Under the pieces are notes generated by a model. It did not search any database, was not told the origin of the DNA, and saw nothing but the letters and a program-made list of their open reading frames with translations. Below, piece after piece: positions 36,559 to 45,693 of a stretch of DNA of 64,000 nucleotides. The position numbers and the translations under genes are program-made. Positions within the stretch are counted from its first letter, which is position 1. Each line of letters starts with the position of its first letter. Where the stretch lies: the NCBI GenBank assembly GCA_902488465.1, contig CABTWE010000004.1, forward strand, positions 18,023 to 82,022. The letters run 5' to 3'. This stretch comes from an uncultured Tissierellia bacterium. GTDB taxonomy: Bacteria; Bacillota; Clostridia; Tissierellales; Peptoniphilaceae.

Positions 36559-38232
36559 ATGAGATTTAACAAATTTTTAGCAGTTCTTTTATCTCTAATC
36601 ATGGTTGCAACATTTGCAATCGGCTGTAAAAAACCGGCTGAAGAAAACAAAAATGATGCACCTAAAACAACAGAAGATACAACAGAACAAAACACAGACG
36701 ATTCAAAAGATGACACAGATGCTGCAAAGGACGAAAAACCTGCAGACGGTATTCAAGAAGGCGGTACTTTCGTTATAAGTATGGCAAGAGAACCGGGTCA
36801 ATATAACCCGTGTGCAACAGCTGACGACGCTGCATACCAAATCATCCAAAACGTATTTAATAAATTGCTTAAAATCAACGGAAACAATGAAATTATCCCT
36901 GATTTGGCTGAGAGTTATGAATACAAAGACGATGGAAAAACTTTGATTTTCCACTTACGTGAAAATGTAAAATGGCACGACGGCGTTGATTTCTCAGCAG
37001 ACGACGTAAAATGGACATTTGACAAAATTATGAGCGAAAAAGGTTTTGCTTCAAACTCATTGTCAGATGTTAAAGAAGTAAACGTAATAGACAACAACAC
37101 TGTTGAATTCAAACTCGAAGAACCGAATGCAGGTCTACTTGGATATATTGCATGGGTTGGAACATATATCATGCCGAAACACATCTACGACGGCACAGAT
37201 TGGCTCGAAAATCCTGCAAACCAATCGCCGATTGGAACAGGACCGTTCAAATTCGTTGAACAAGTTGAAGGCGAATCTGTAACACTTGAAAAGAACCCTG
37301 ATTTCTTCGGCAAGGGACCTTATGTAGACAAACTCGTTTACAGAATTATTCCTGATGGAAACACACAATACCAAGCTTGGTTAAACAATGAAACTGACCA
37401 CTCAATGGCAGGTGCACCGGCTGAAGAACTTCCTAAACTAGAACAAGATGAAAAATTCAGACTTGTTCCAAAGACATGGCCGAACAAATCATATATCTGC
37501 TTCAATATGAAAAGCGGAAAATTCACTGACCCTAAACTCAGAGAAGCTATTCTTTACGGAATCGACAGAGAAGACATCTTCAAGAAAGTTTACAAATCCC
37601 AAGGTGCAATTTCAAACTATTTCATTCCACCTGAATACAAATGGGCATTAAACGAAGACGTAAAGAGCCCGGACAGAGATGTTGAAAAGGCTATGAAGCT
37701 CATCGAAGAAGCAGGCTACACAAAAGATGCAGACGGATACTACTTCGAAACAACAATCGACACATTCCCGGGATGGGACGACTTCTGTGTTGTGCTTGCC
37801 GACCAATTGAAAGAAATCGGAATCAAACTTACACACAATGGAATGGACGACCCGACATACGACGAAAAAGTCCTCGAAAAGAAAGACTTTGAACTCACAG
37901 TATTGGGCGGATACCAAGGACCGGACATCGCTTCTATGGGTTCAAGATTCCAAACAGGCGGACCGATGAACTATGGTAACTATTCAAGCGAAGAAATGGA
38001 TAAAGAATTAAATGCAGGAAACACTGCAACAACTTTGGAAGACAGAGCTGTTCACTACAAGAGAGTTCAAGAAATCCTTAGAGAAGACCTTCCGGTCGTA
38101 TTTTTCTGGGACAGAGGAACTCAATATCCAATCAAAAACTACGTCAAAGGCTCACCTGCTGATGAAGCAAGAGAAGAAGTTTCAGAATCTGAATTTTCAC
38201 AAGTTTGGATTGACGAAAGCTTGAAAAAATAA
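36559..38232 (+). CDS. oppA: Oligopeptide-binding lipoprotein (OppA/DppA type, SBP family 5)
   Basis: Extracellular substrate-binding lipoprotein of the transporter. The 557-residue precursor begins with a lipoprotein signal peptide; the lipobox FAIGC places the lipidated cysteine at about residue 23. An acidic Thr/Asp/Glu linker follows (about 24-65). The family-5 domain starts near GGTFVISMAREPGQYNPC and has LAESYEYKDDGKTLIFHLRENVKWHDG in two halves around residue 120-146. AAGGAGG precedes the ATG. The gene ends the operon, and its codon use suggests high expression. The unusual gene order puts the receptor last. Confidence 0.94.
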   Translation: MRFNKFLAVLLSLIMVATFAIGCKKPAEENKNDAPKTTEDTTEQNTDDSKDDTDAAKDEKPADGIQEGGTFVISMAREPGQYNPCATADDAAYQIIQNVFNKLLKINGNNEIIPDLAESYEYKDDGKTLIFHLRENVKWHDGVDFSADDVKWTFDKIMSEKGFASNSLSDVKEVNVIDNNTVEFKLEEPNAGLLGYIAWVGTYIMPKHIYDGTDWLENPANQSPIGTGPFKFVEQVEGESVTLEKNPDFFGKGPYVDKLVYRIIPDGNTQYQAWLNNETDHSMAGAPAEELPKLEQDEKFRLVPKTWPNKSYICFNMKSGKFTDPKLREAILYGIDREDIFKKVYKSQGAISNYFIPPEYKWALNEDVKSPDRDVEKAMKLIEEAGYTKDADGYYFETTIDTFPGWDDFCVVLADQLKEIGIKLTHNGMDDPTYDEKVLEKKDFELTVLGGYQGPDIASMGSRFQTGGPMNYGNYSSEEMDKELNAGNTATTLEDRAVHYKRVQEILREDLPVVFFWDRGTQYPIKNYVKGSPADEAREEVSESEFSQVWIDESLKK

Positions 38233-38242
38233 TTTAATTTAA

Positions 38243-38275
38243 GGACATGAGAGTTTCCGCTCTTGTGTCTTTTTT
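38243..38275 (+). terminator. Terminator of the opp operon
   Basis: GACATGAGAG (38244-38253) pairs with CTCTTGTGTC (38260-38269), ten pairs including two wobbles, followed by a T tract. Confidence 0.82.
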
Positions 38276-38300
38276 ATTGCGGAAATTTTTATGATATAAT
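38272..38300 (+). promoter_or_regulatory. Promoter of the two-component genes (extended -10)
   Basis: A perfect TATAAT (38295-38300) preceded by TGA forms an extended -10; the -35 (TTTTAT, 38272-38277) is poor. The -35 lies within the preceding terminator's T tract. Confidence 0.5.
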
Positions 38301-38332
38301 AAATATACTATAAAAAATTAGCGAGGAATTTT

Positions 38333-38980
38333 ATGAGAAAGATTTTAATAGTTGAAGATGAGAAGGATATTTTAAAAAAACTTTCAATGTTTTTGAGCGA
38401 ACACAATTTTAATATTATCGTGGCATCATCAATTGATGAAGTTTATGAAAAAACTGATGCTTCAATCGATCTTGCGCTACTTGATATAAATCTTCCCGAT
38501 GGAAAGGGAGATGAATTAATTAAGTATTTTAAAGAACGGGATATTAGAATTATAATTACTACTGTAAAAAATGATTCAAATTATATTGCGAAAGCTCTTG
38601 ATAATGGGGTTGATGATTATATAACAAAACCGTTCGATTTAAATGTTTTGCGGGCGAGAGTTGACGCAACTTTAAGAACTGTTTGTGTTAGCGATGAGAA
38701 TATTATTTTTAAAGATTTAAAAATAAATATGGATGAAGGGACAGTTTATTATAAAAACAGTCCAGTGAATTTGACTGCTCTTGAATATGGCGTGATTTCG
38801 CTTTTTATAAAAAATCCGAACAGAATATTTACACGAGAGCATCTTCTTCAGATTTTTTGGGAAGACAATGAGCAGTTTGTAAACGACAACACATTGACGA
38901 CGACAATAAAGCGAATTCGAGATAAAACTTCGAAAGATCTTATTACAACTATTCGAGGAATTGGATACAGGATGGAATAA
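38333..38980 (+). CDS. OmpR-family response regulator
   Basis: A 215-residue DNA-binding response regulator. The receiver domain has the acidic pair E8-D9, the phosphoacceptor D51 (LLDINLPDG) and the conserved lysine in ITKPFDL. The C-terminal winged helix (about 125-215) ends in TTTIKRIRDKTSKD...TIRGIGYRME. It is followed by its kinase and an ABC transporter operon, the layout of peptide-antibiotic sensing modules. GAGG lies eight bases before the ATG. Confidence 0.93.
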   Translation: MRKILIVEDEKDILKKLSMFLSEHNFNIIVASSIDEVYEKTDASIDLALLDINLPDGKGDELIKYFKERDIRIIITTVKNDSNYIAKALDNGVDDYITKPFDLNVLRARVDATLRTVCVSDENIIFKDLKINMDEGTVYYKNSPVNLTALEYGVISLFIKNPNRIFTREHLLQIFWEDNEQFVNDNTLTTTIKRIRDKTSKDLITTIRGIGYRME

Positions 38981-38981
38981 T

Positions 38982-39818
38982 ATGATTTATTTTTTAATAC
39001 CGATTTCAATAGTTATTTGCTATTTTTTTATGAAAAAGCGAGAAAATAAAAGAATTGAAGAAATGGTTTTGATGATTGAAAGTTTCAACAATGGAGAATA
39101 TTATGCTCCGATGAAGCAAGATAATTTCTCGATTTTGGAAGACAGTATTTACAAGTTGTTTTTGAAAAATGTCGAGGAGCGGGAAAATATAAAACGTTTA
39201 TCTAAAAGTCAAGTTGAAAATTTCGAGAATATTGCACATCAAATAAAAACGCCGATAACATCAATGCTTATTGATTTGGAATTTATAAAAAAAGATGGTG
39301 TCAATGTTTCAAGTATTTCCGATGGTCTTAAAAGACTAAATTTACTTTCGGATATACTTCTAAAACTCTCGAGTCTCGATGCAAATTTGACAGAGATGAA
39401 GAAAGAAAAACTTAATATTGCCGAGATATTTCAATATGCGTTTGATATTTTGAACTTATCGGATGACAGTATGAAAATAACAGAACGTTATAATTGCAAG
39501 TCGTTTACCGGCGATTTTTATTGGATTAGTGAAGCTGTGATAAATATTTTAAAAAATGCTTCCGAAAAATCGTCGGAGATTATAATTTCAAGCTCCGAAA
39601 ATCCGATTTATGTTGAGATTTGTATTGAAGATGACGGAGGGGGAATAGATAATACGGAATTTAAGAAGATTTTTAGACGTTTTTATAAATCACCTGATTC
39701 AAACGGTTTCGGAATCGGACTTAACATGGCGAAGACAATTGTCGAAAAAAACAACGGCACAATTTCTGTAAAGAATGGAGAAAAAGGTGCGATTTTTTCG
39801 ATGAAATTTTATAAATGA
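38982..39818 (+). CDS. Short sensor histidine kinase with one membrane helix
   Basis: A 278-residue kinase. A single N-terminal hydrophobic helix (about 2-16) is followed directly by a cytoplasmic linker; the phosphoacceptor is H86 in IAHQIKTPIT, and the ATP domain has INILKNASEKS (N box), DDGGGI (G1) and GFGIGLNMAKTIVE (G2). There is no extracellular sensor domain, so the signal probably reaches it from inside the membrane or through the adjacent transporter, as known for BceS-type kinases, which however have two helices. The ATG at 38982 is chosen over an in-frame TTG at 38961 that lies inside the regulator gene. Confidence 0.9.
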   Translation: MIYFLIPISIVICYFFMKKRENKRIEEMVLMIESFNNGEYYAPMKQDNFSILEDSIYKLFLKNVEERENIKRLSKSQVENFENIAHQIKTPITSMLIDLEFIKKDGVNVSSISDGLKRLNLLSDILLKLSSLDANLTEMKKEKLNIAEIFQYAFDILNLSDDSMKITERYNCKSFTGDFYWISEAVINILKNASEKSSEIIISSSENPIYVEICIEDDGGGIDNTEFKKIFRRFYKSPDSNGFGIGLNMAKTIVEKNNGTISVKNGEKGAIFSMKFYK

Positions 39819-39825
39819 TTTTCAC

Positions 39826-39855
39826 TTGTCACAGAAAAGTCACTTTCATTATGTA
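39826..39855 (+). promoter_or_regulatory. Promoter of the ABC operon with GTCAC direct repeats
   Basis: TTGTCA (39826-39831, five of six consensus bases) with an 18-bp spacer to a weak TATGTA (39850-39855). GTCAC occurs at 39828-39832 and 39839-39843, an 11-bp period, and TCAC also at 39822-39825. A poor -10 with phased repeats is what an OmpR-type activator site looks like. The regulator itself is the inferred ligand. Confidence 0.45.
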
Positions 39856-39882
39856 AGATTGGGTTAGTGAAAGGAGAATTCT

Positions 39883-40563
39883 ATGGAAATATTAAAAATA
39901 GAAAATTTAAAAAAGATGTATGGCAAAGGGGAAAATCTTGTAAATGCTGTAGATGATGTTAGTTTTTCAATCGAAAGAGGGGAGTTCGTTGCAGTTGTTG
40001 GACCGAGTGGTTCCGGTAAGTCGACTCTCCTACATTTAATTGGAGGGGTGGATCGTCCAAACGACGGAAAGATTTATATTGAAGGAACTGACATTTCCAA
40101 TTACAACTCAAAGGAGCTTGCACTATTCCGAAGGAGAAAGGTCGGTATCGTTTATCAGTTTTACAATCTAATTCCAAATTTGACTGTGAAACACAATATT
40201 GAGTTGCCACTTACGCTTGACGGAAGGCGAGTGAATGAGAAGCTTTTCGATGACATTGTGAACAAACTTGGAATTTCAAAAAAGCTAAACAACTTTCCAA
40301 GCGAACTTTCGGGTGGTCAAAATCAAAGGGTTGCAATTGCAAGAAGTTTGATTTATGAACCTTCGCTTTTACTATTGGATGAACCAACGGGAAATCTTGA
40401 TCGCAAAAACTCAAATGAAATAATTGAAATTCTTAAATATTTTAATCACACTTCGAATCAAACAATAATTCTTGTTACACACGACGAAAGTGTGGCACTT
40501 GAATCTGATAGAATCATAACTATTGTTGACGGGAAAATAGCAGGAGATGAGATTAATGAATAA
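39883..40563 (+). CDS. ABC transporter ATPase (LolD/MacB/BceA type)
   Basis: A 226-residue ATPase of the MacB/LolD/BceA class. Walker A GPSGSGKST, the Q-loop VYQFYNLIPNLTV, signature LSGGQNQRVAIA and Walker B LLLLDEPTGNLD are all intact. Such ATPases pair with FtsX-type permeases, as here: the permease gene starts inside its last codons. Together they probably act in export, lipid or peptide extraction, or antimicrobial sensing. AAAGGAG precedes the ATG. Confidence 0.94.
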   Translation: MEILKIENLKKMYGKGENLVNAVDDVSFSIERGEFVAVVGPSGSGKSTLLHLIGGVDRPNDGKIYIEGTDISNYNSKELALFRRRKVGIVYQFYNLIPNLTVKHNIELPLTLDGRRVNEKLFDDIVNKLGISKKLNNFPSELSGGQNQRVAIARSLIYEPSLLLLDEPTGNLDRKNSNEIIEILKYFNHTSNQTIILVTHDESVALESDRIITIVDGKIAGDEINE

Positions 40564-42991
40564 AAAAATTTTCCCGATTTTTATATCTCTACTTATAATG
40601 AGCGTGTTCATAACATTTATATTTTATCAAGGATATTCAAATATAAATTCCAACAAAAAATTAGTGCTTTCAGATAACTACTATCATGCCGAAATTGGAG
40701 AAAAGCTCACGCCGGATGAAATAAAAAAATTGAACAATGTAGAAAATGTGGTTTTAGCAGGTGGGGTGCTCCCGGAAAATACTTCAGCGTTAATTAATGA
40801 CTCAAGGATTGCAATTTCTTACGAAGATCAAGACGCGATAAATATGCATGAATTTTCATATTTATTGGATGGAGAGTTTCCGAAAAATACGAATGAAATT
40901 TTGCTTTCAAAAGATGTGTGCGAAAAAAACGATTTAAAAATAGGTTGTAATGTCGAAATAAGTTTTGGAAAAAGAATTATAAACGGAGAAGAAATAAATC
41001 CGATAGACTCAGTTATAAAAAATGAAACTTTTAAAACCGAGTTTACGAAAAGTTTAAAACTTGTCGGCATATATGAGAATCAATATAATAAAAATTCAAA
41101 AATCGCCTATGGACTTATGATGCCGGATGTAAATATGAGTCTTGTGCCGGTTTTAAAATTCAAGGATTTTGTGCATGCATATAAGAACAGTCAATCAATT
41201 GAGTCAAATATAGATGAACTATTGGGTCGAACAGAGAGTGTAAAGTTTAACCAATCACTTGTGCATTATTACAGCGCGGACAGAGATTTCACAACAAAAA
41301 TCGCATCAAAAATTGTAACAATATTCATTATTTTAGTAACAATAATTTTGTTTGTATTTTTTATAAGAAATCTTTTCAAGGTTTGGGCAATCAAAAAAAT
41401 AAAAGAACTCTCTGTCTATAAGTCAATTGGCTCGACGGATTTTCAAATCTATAAAATGCTTTCGAAGGAAGCGGTTTTTATATCTATAATTCCGATATTA
41501 ATCGGACATATTATAGGTTTTATTGGAATTTTCTTTTTGTTTAAATATATACGCGGAGTTGATGCACCTTCAATATTTATAAAGGTGGAATTTAACGCAG
41601 TTTTGAGTGTTGTTATTCTTGCGATTTCATTTACAGTGGTTCTGCTTTCGATAATTTCTCCTGCACGGAAAGTGTCCAAAATCAATATAATCGACGGCAT
41701 AAAAGGAAATATAGATTACAAAGAATCTAAAAAGAGAAGAAGCGAAAACATTTGGTCGGAGCTAAGTAAAAATAATAGGGCAAATTTAAAATCGCAAAGA
41801 TATATTTCCTCAATCGGGATTATAATAATTTCATTTTTCATTGTTGCATTATCAATCAACTCATATTTTAATGATTACTACTTTTACGATGACGGTTACA
41901 ATATTTTGGTACAATATTATAGTCGGAAAAATCAAATTCCAACCGTTTTTGAAAAAATCATTAATGGAGTTCAAAATGATAAAAGTTATATTTCGAAAAA
42001 GAAATACGTCTCGGTGAAATATGATTTTGATTTATCGGATGAGGCTATCTCAAATAATGTTGATAAAAATCTCAAAAGATATCTGAAATCTAAAGAAAAA
42101 GAATCGCTCGACGGATATGTAATTGCGCTTGATGACGATGCATTTAAAAAGTTGGGCGGAGAGAAGGGTAAAATTTTACTCTTTAACAATGTGCAGACGG
42201 ATATGTATGAGCCGAATTACAAGGCAAAAATGGTTTCGTATATAGATGAGCCGGATGAACTTTCAATAAAACTTTATAATGGCGAGGAGAAGAAAATTCA
42301 TATTGACGGTATTATAAGTGACAGAAAAGACTTTGAAACATATTTTAGACCTTATGTAATTTTAATATATACGGATTTTGAGGAATATTTTAAACTGTTT
42401 GGCGAAAAAAGTGAGCCGAGGTATGAAGGTTCGTCGTTTGTGCTGAGGCTACACACAAACGATTTGAATTCTAAAAAACTCGAATCATTTATCTCGGAGT
42501 CAATTGATGAAAACTTGTCGAAAGGCGAGAGCTATGATTATGAAATCGGAATGGAAATTCAGGAAAAGCAGGAAAAGTCTTCGCAATTGTTTAAACTTAT
42601 TGTGCTTGTAATCTCAGCGATAATAATCATTTTAAATATAACAAATGCATATTCGTCAATCAACCTCAGCCTTATGAGTAGAGAGAGGGAGATAGGTTGT
42701 CTTTATTCGTGCGGAATGGATAAGAAAATGATTCACACGCTATTAAGAAAGGAATTTATTGTGGAGGAGATAAAATCGTTTGTAATTGCAGTTGTTACAA
42801 CGTTTGCGTTTATGTTTATTTTGTCAGCACTCTCGGATGAATTTAATTTCAAAATTTTACTCAAAGAATTTGGTTATTTAGAATTCTTAATCTCGTCAGT
42901 GCTCGTTTATGTAATAAATATTTTTATTTATAATATAACTCTTCGAAAAATTCTACAAAAACCGATTATAGAAATTATAAAAGAAGATTAA
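40556..42991 (+). CDS. FtsX-type ABC permease, duplicated (about eight helices)
   Basis: An 811-residue membrane protein. Hydrophobic helices fall in two sets: one at about 5-25 and three at about 240-385, then one at about 410-430 and three at about 675-800. Each set is one helix, a large extracellular region (about 200 residues) and three helices, that is, two MacB/FtsX-like units in tandem. This differs from BceB, which has ten helices and one large loop. No signature reveals the substrate. The ATG at 40556 has AGGAGA eight bases upstream; another ATG at 40547 overlaps that site. It overlaps the ATPase gene by eight bases. Confidence 0.85.
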   Translation: MNKKIFPIFISLLIMSVFITFIFYQGYSNINSNKKLVLSDNYYHAEIGEKLTPDEIKKLNNVENVVLAGGVLPENTSALINDSRIAISYEDQDAINMHEFSYLLDGEFPKNTNEILLSKDVCEKNDLKIGCNVEISFGKRIINGEEINPIDSVIKNETFKTEFTKSLKLVGIYENQYNKNSKIAYGLMMPDVNMSLVPVLKFKDFVHAYKNSQSIESNIDELLGRTESVKFNQSLVHYYSADRDFTTKIASKIVTIFIILVTIILFVFFIRNLFKVWAIKKIKELSVYKSIGSTDFQIYKMLSKEAVFISIIPILIGHIIGFIGIFFLFKYIRGVDAPSIFIKVEFNAVLSVVILAISFTVVLLSIISPARKVSKINIIDGIKGNIDYKESKKRRSENIWSELSKNNRANLKSQRYISSIGIIIISFFIVALSINSYFNDYYFYDDGYNILVQYYSRKNQIPTVFEKIINGVQNDKSYISKKKYVSVKYDFDLSDEAISNNVDKNLKRYLKSKEKESLDGYVIALDDDAFKKLGGEKGKILLFNNVQTDMYEPNYKAKMVSYIDEPDELSIKLYNGEEKKIHIDGIISDRKDFETYFRPYVILIYTDFEEYFKLFGEKSEPRYEGSSFVLRLHTNDLNSKKLESFISESIDENLSKGESYDYEIGMEIQEKQEKSSQLFKLIVLVISAIIIILNITNAYSSINLSLMSREREIGCLYSCGMDKKMIHTLLRKEFIVEEIKSFVIAVVTTFAFMFILSALSDEFNFKILLKEFGYLEFLISSVLVYVINIFIYNITLRKILQKPIIEIIKED

Positions 42992-43015
42992 AAAAAGCCC
43001 GATTTTATCAGGCTT
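42990..43015 (-). terminator. Terminator of tmcAL, overlapping its stop codon
   Basis: On the minus strand AAGCCTGAT (43014-43006) pairs with ATCGGGCTT (43002-42994) with one wobble and is followed by a T tract (42997-42990). The TGA stop of tmcAL lies inside the left arm. It also lies just after the permease stop, but the plus strand has no T tract after it. Confidence 0.8.
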
Positions 43016-44084
43016 CGTTTGTAAAAATATTTCTTGTTCTGTCAGTGAATCGTTCACGGTCATAGAACGCATGATAGACTTCTGTGAATTTTTCGTTTAG
43101 ATAAAAGAGTTCTCGAGATTTTTCGGGAACTTTTTTTATGTCCGCATACTTCAATATCAGTGCATCTTTATTTTTTATTTCCAAAAGCTTCTCGATGCCT
43201 TTTTCACTTGCGGCGAGAGGACGAATGAATTTTGTGTTCTTGTGGTTTATATAGTCGCAGTTTTTCATTCCGATTACCGCCTTTAAAGTTTCCCTCTTTA
43301 TGCGGGAGCGGGAGAGTCTTTTGTGGTATGCGTTTTCAATAAATTCGTCGAAATTTTTTGAAGTAAATGCAGCGGTTTGTATGCGTGTGACGTCGGAGTC
43401 ATCTAGATTTTCGAATTCTCCGTTTATTGCGGCAATCAAGATCGACGAAAAGATTTTGTCGTTTGCATTAAAAAGCACTCTGCCTTCCGACTTTATCTTT
43501 TCACGTATCGGACTTGCGCTAAATCCTGAAAGGTCGGTGCTGTTGTAGTCGCTCACAATGCGATCTATCGGAAAGAATCCGATTTCTTTCGGAAGATTTT
43601 CGATATATTCTATAGCAAGCAGGTCGTTACTTTCAGGATATATCCCGAATTTTTCTCGAATCTCTTCTCGAAGAAAAATATTGTATGAGATTTTGTCGTC
43701 AAATTTTTCAAGCGATTTCCTTTTTTCCGAAATGAATTTTGCGGCACCGGATAAAAAGTTTTTGTCAGCGTGCTCGGCACCAAAGAAAATTTGGTCGATG
43801 ATTCCGGTTTCGGATAATATTCGAACGGACTCTTTCGAAAACACTGTAGCGCCGTTTAAGGAGTAGATTGCCGGAAGTTCGAGGACAATGTCAACTCCGG
43901 CGTCAACTGCGGACTTCGCACGTGTCCATTTATCGAAAATTGCAAACTCGCCGCGCACTGTGTAGTCGCCGCTCATAATTGCGACAATTGTTGCGTCCGG
44001 AAATTGTTCACTTGCTTTTTTTATTATGTACTTGTGTCCTTCGGTCGTCGGATTAAACTCCGCAACAATTCCAAGTGTCGTCAT
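43008..44084 (-). CDS. tmcAL: tRNA(Met) cytidine acetate ligase TmcAL (YlbM)
   Basis: TmcAL uses acetate and ATP to acetylate C34 of elongator tRNA(Met). The 358-residue protein has the nucleotidyltransferase-like start GIVAEFNPTTEGHKY, with the HxGH-like element represented by TTEGHK, and the conserved IMSGDYTVRGEFAIFDKWTRAKSA region. The ATG at 44084 follows AGAGGA; an upstream in-frame start at 44135 has no site. Its acetate requirement fits the adjacent divergent ackA, and the pair is common in clostridia. Confidence 0.92.
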   Translation of the reverse strand: MTTLGIVAEFNPTTEGHKYIIKKASEQFPDATIVAIMSGDYTVRGEFAIFDKWTRAKSAVDAGVDIVLELPAIYSLNGATVFSKESVRILSETGIIDQIFFGAEHADKNFLSGAAKFISEKRKSLEKFDDKISYNIFLREEIREKFGIYPESNDLLAIEYIENLPKEIGFFPIDRIVSDYNSTDLSGFSASPIREKIKSEGRVLFNANDKIFSSILIAAINGEFENLDDSDVTRIQTAAFTSKNFDEFIENAYHKRLSRSRIKRETLKAVIGMKNCDYINHKNTKFIRPLAASEKGIEKLLEIKNKDALILKYADIKKVPEKSRELFYLNEKFTEVYHAFYDRERFTDRTRNIFTNEA

Positions 44085-44106
44085 AATATCCTCTCTTTCA
44101 CATATA

Positions 44107-44135
44107 ATTATATAATTGAAATAAATTAATTGCAA
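44107..44135 (-). promoter_or_regulatory. Promoter of tmcAL
   Basis: On the minus strand: TTGCAA (44135-44130), 17-bp spacer, perfect TATAAT (44112-44107). Confidence 0.55.
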
Positions 44136-44169
44136 ATTTTTAATTAATGGTTATTTTTCGTTATTTCAC

Positions 44170-44198
44170 TTGATTTTTAATCGCAATTGGTATATCAT
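44170..44198 (+). promoter_or_regulatory. Promoter of ackA
   Basis: TTGATT (44170-44175), 17-bp spacer, TATCAT (44193-44198), divergent from the tmcAL promoter. Confidence 0.6.
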
Positions 44199-44238
44199 TA
44201 TATGAGAGATTAATTTCAAATAAAGAAAGGGTGTTTAA

Positions 44239-45432
44239 ATGAAAATTTTAGTAATTAATTGCGGAAGCTCAAGTTTAAAATATCAATTAATCGATATGGC
44301 AAACGAAGATGTTATGGCAAGTGGATTAGTTGAAAGAATCGGGATTGAAGGCTCGAAGTTGACACACAAGAAAGACGGAGAAAAGTTTGTAACAGAAACA
44401 GAAATGAAGGACCACAGAGTTGCTTTGAAACTTGTTTTGGACGAACTGTTAAACAAAGAACACGGAGCAATTTCCGATTTGAAGGAAATCAATGCTGTTG
44501 GACACAGAGTTGTTCACGGTGGTGAAAAGTTCAACGATTCAGTTGTTGTAGACGACAAGGTTTTACAAGAAATCAAGGAATGTTTTGCACTTGCACCGCT
44601 TCACAATCCTGCAAACCTTATGGGAATTGAAGCTATTCAAGGTTTGATGCCTGAAGTACCGAATGTTGTAGTTTTTGATACAGCTTTCCACCAAACAATG
44701 CCGGAAGAAAATTATTTATACGCTCTTCCTTATGAATATTATGAAAAATACAAGGTTAGAAGATACGGCTTCCACGGAACAAGCCATAATTTTGTTTCAA
44801 AGAGAGCTGCTGATATCCTCGGTAAGAAACGTGAAGATTTAAGAATCATCACATGTCACCTTGGAAATGGAAGCTCAATGGCTGCTGTTGATCACGGCAA
44901 GGTTATCGACACATCAATGGGTCTCACACCGCTTGAAGGTGTATGTATGGGAACAAGATGCGGAGATATGGACCCTGCAATTGTTACATTCATTATGGAA
45001 AAAGAAGGACTTTCTCCAAAGGAAATGGACAATGTTATGAATAAGAAGAGCGGTGTTTTAGCTCTTTCAGGCATTTCATCAGACTTCAGAGACATCGAAG
45101 CTGAAGTTGGCAAAAACAAGAGAGCAGAAATTGCTCTAAATCAATTTGCTAACCGTGTAAGAAAATATATCGGCGCATACGCAACACAAATGGGTGGCGT
45201 AGATGTAATTGTATTCACAGCAGGTGTTGGTGAAAACTCAATCGAAATGAGAGAACAAATTCTTTCAAAACTTGAATTTATGGGCGTTAAAGTCGATAAA
45301 GAAAAGAACAATGTTAGAGGAAAAGAAGCTATCATAAGCACAGACGATTCAAAGATTATTGCTATGGCAATTCCTACAAATGAAGAACTTATGATTGCAA
45401 GAGATACAAAAAGACTTACGGAAAATAAATAA
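44239..45432 (+). CDS. ackA: Acetate kinase
   Basis: Converts acetyl-phosphate and ADP to acetate and ATP, a main energy step in fermenters. The 397-residue ASKHA-fold protein has the signature [13 protein letters not shown] at the N-terminus, [19 protein letters not shown] with the catalytic Asp, RYGFHGTSH and [20 protein letters not shown] lies shortly before the ATG. No pta gene is in the window. An rpmF promoter starts only five bases after its stop. Confidence 0.97.
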   Translation: MKILVINCGSSSLKYQLIDMANEDVMASGLVERIGIEGSKLTHKKDGEKFVTETEMKDHRVALKLVLDELLNKEHGAISDLKEINAVGHRVVHGGEKFNDSVVVDDKVLQEIKECFALAPLHNPANLMGIEAIQGLMPEVPNVVVFDTAFHQTMPEENYLYALPYEYYEKYKVRRYGFHGTSHNFVSKRAADILGKKREDLRIITCHLGNGSSMAAVDHGKVIDTSMGLTPLEGVCMGTRCGDMDPAIVTFIMEKEGLSPKEMDNVMNKKSGVLALSGISSDFRDIEAEVGKNKRAEIALNQFANRVRKYIGAYATQMGGVDVIVFTAGVGENSIEMREQILSKLEFMGVKVDKEKNNVRGKEAIISTDDSKIIAMAIPTNEELMIARDTKRLTENK

Positions 45433-45436
45433 GCTA

Positions 45437-45465
45437 TTGACAAACACAAAAAAATAGTTTATAAT
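45437..45465 (+). promoter_or_regulatory. Consensus promoter of rpmF
   Basis: Perfect TTGACA (45437-45442), 17-bp spacer and perfect TATAAT (45460-45465), the strongest sigma-A promoter seen in the window. It starts four bases after the ackA stop codon. Confidence 0.9.
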
Positions 45466-45502
45466 ATCCTATTGACTGATAAATTTTTAGGAGGTGTAAT
45501 TT

Positions 45503-45685
45503 ATGGCAGTACCTAAGAGAAGAACGGGCAAAGCTAGAAAGAACAAAAGAAGAGCTTCATCCTACACTCTTCCAAGAGTTAGCGTTATGAAATGCCCGGA
45601 ATGCGGAGAACCTAAGAGACCGCATAGAGTATGCCCACACTGTGGATATTACAATAAAAGAGAAGTTATAACTGTAGAACAATAA
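45503..45685 (+). CDS. rpmF: 50S ribosomal protein L32
   Basis: A 60-residue ribosomal protein, the zinc-ribbon (C+) form with CPEC (near 32-35) and CPHC (near 45-48). The N-terminus AVPKRRTGKARKNKRRAS is the family signature. TAGGAGGTG precedes the ATG. Many Firmicutes have the DUF177 gene (yceD) directly upstream; here only 70 bases separate ackA from rpmF, so it is missing at this site. Confidence 0.97.
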   Translation: MAVPKRRTGKARKNKRRASSYTLPRVSVMKCPECGEPKRPHRVCPHCGYYNKREVITVEQ

Positions 45686-45693
45686 TTTGTTTG

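Noticed and set aside
38333..42991. Calling the module a standard BceRS-BceAB resistance system
   Set aside because: The permease helix pattern (two MacB-like units) and the one-helix kinase do not fit BceB and BceS, so only the general class is reported.
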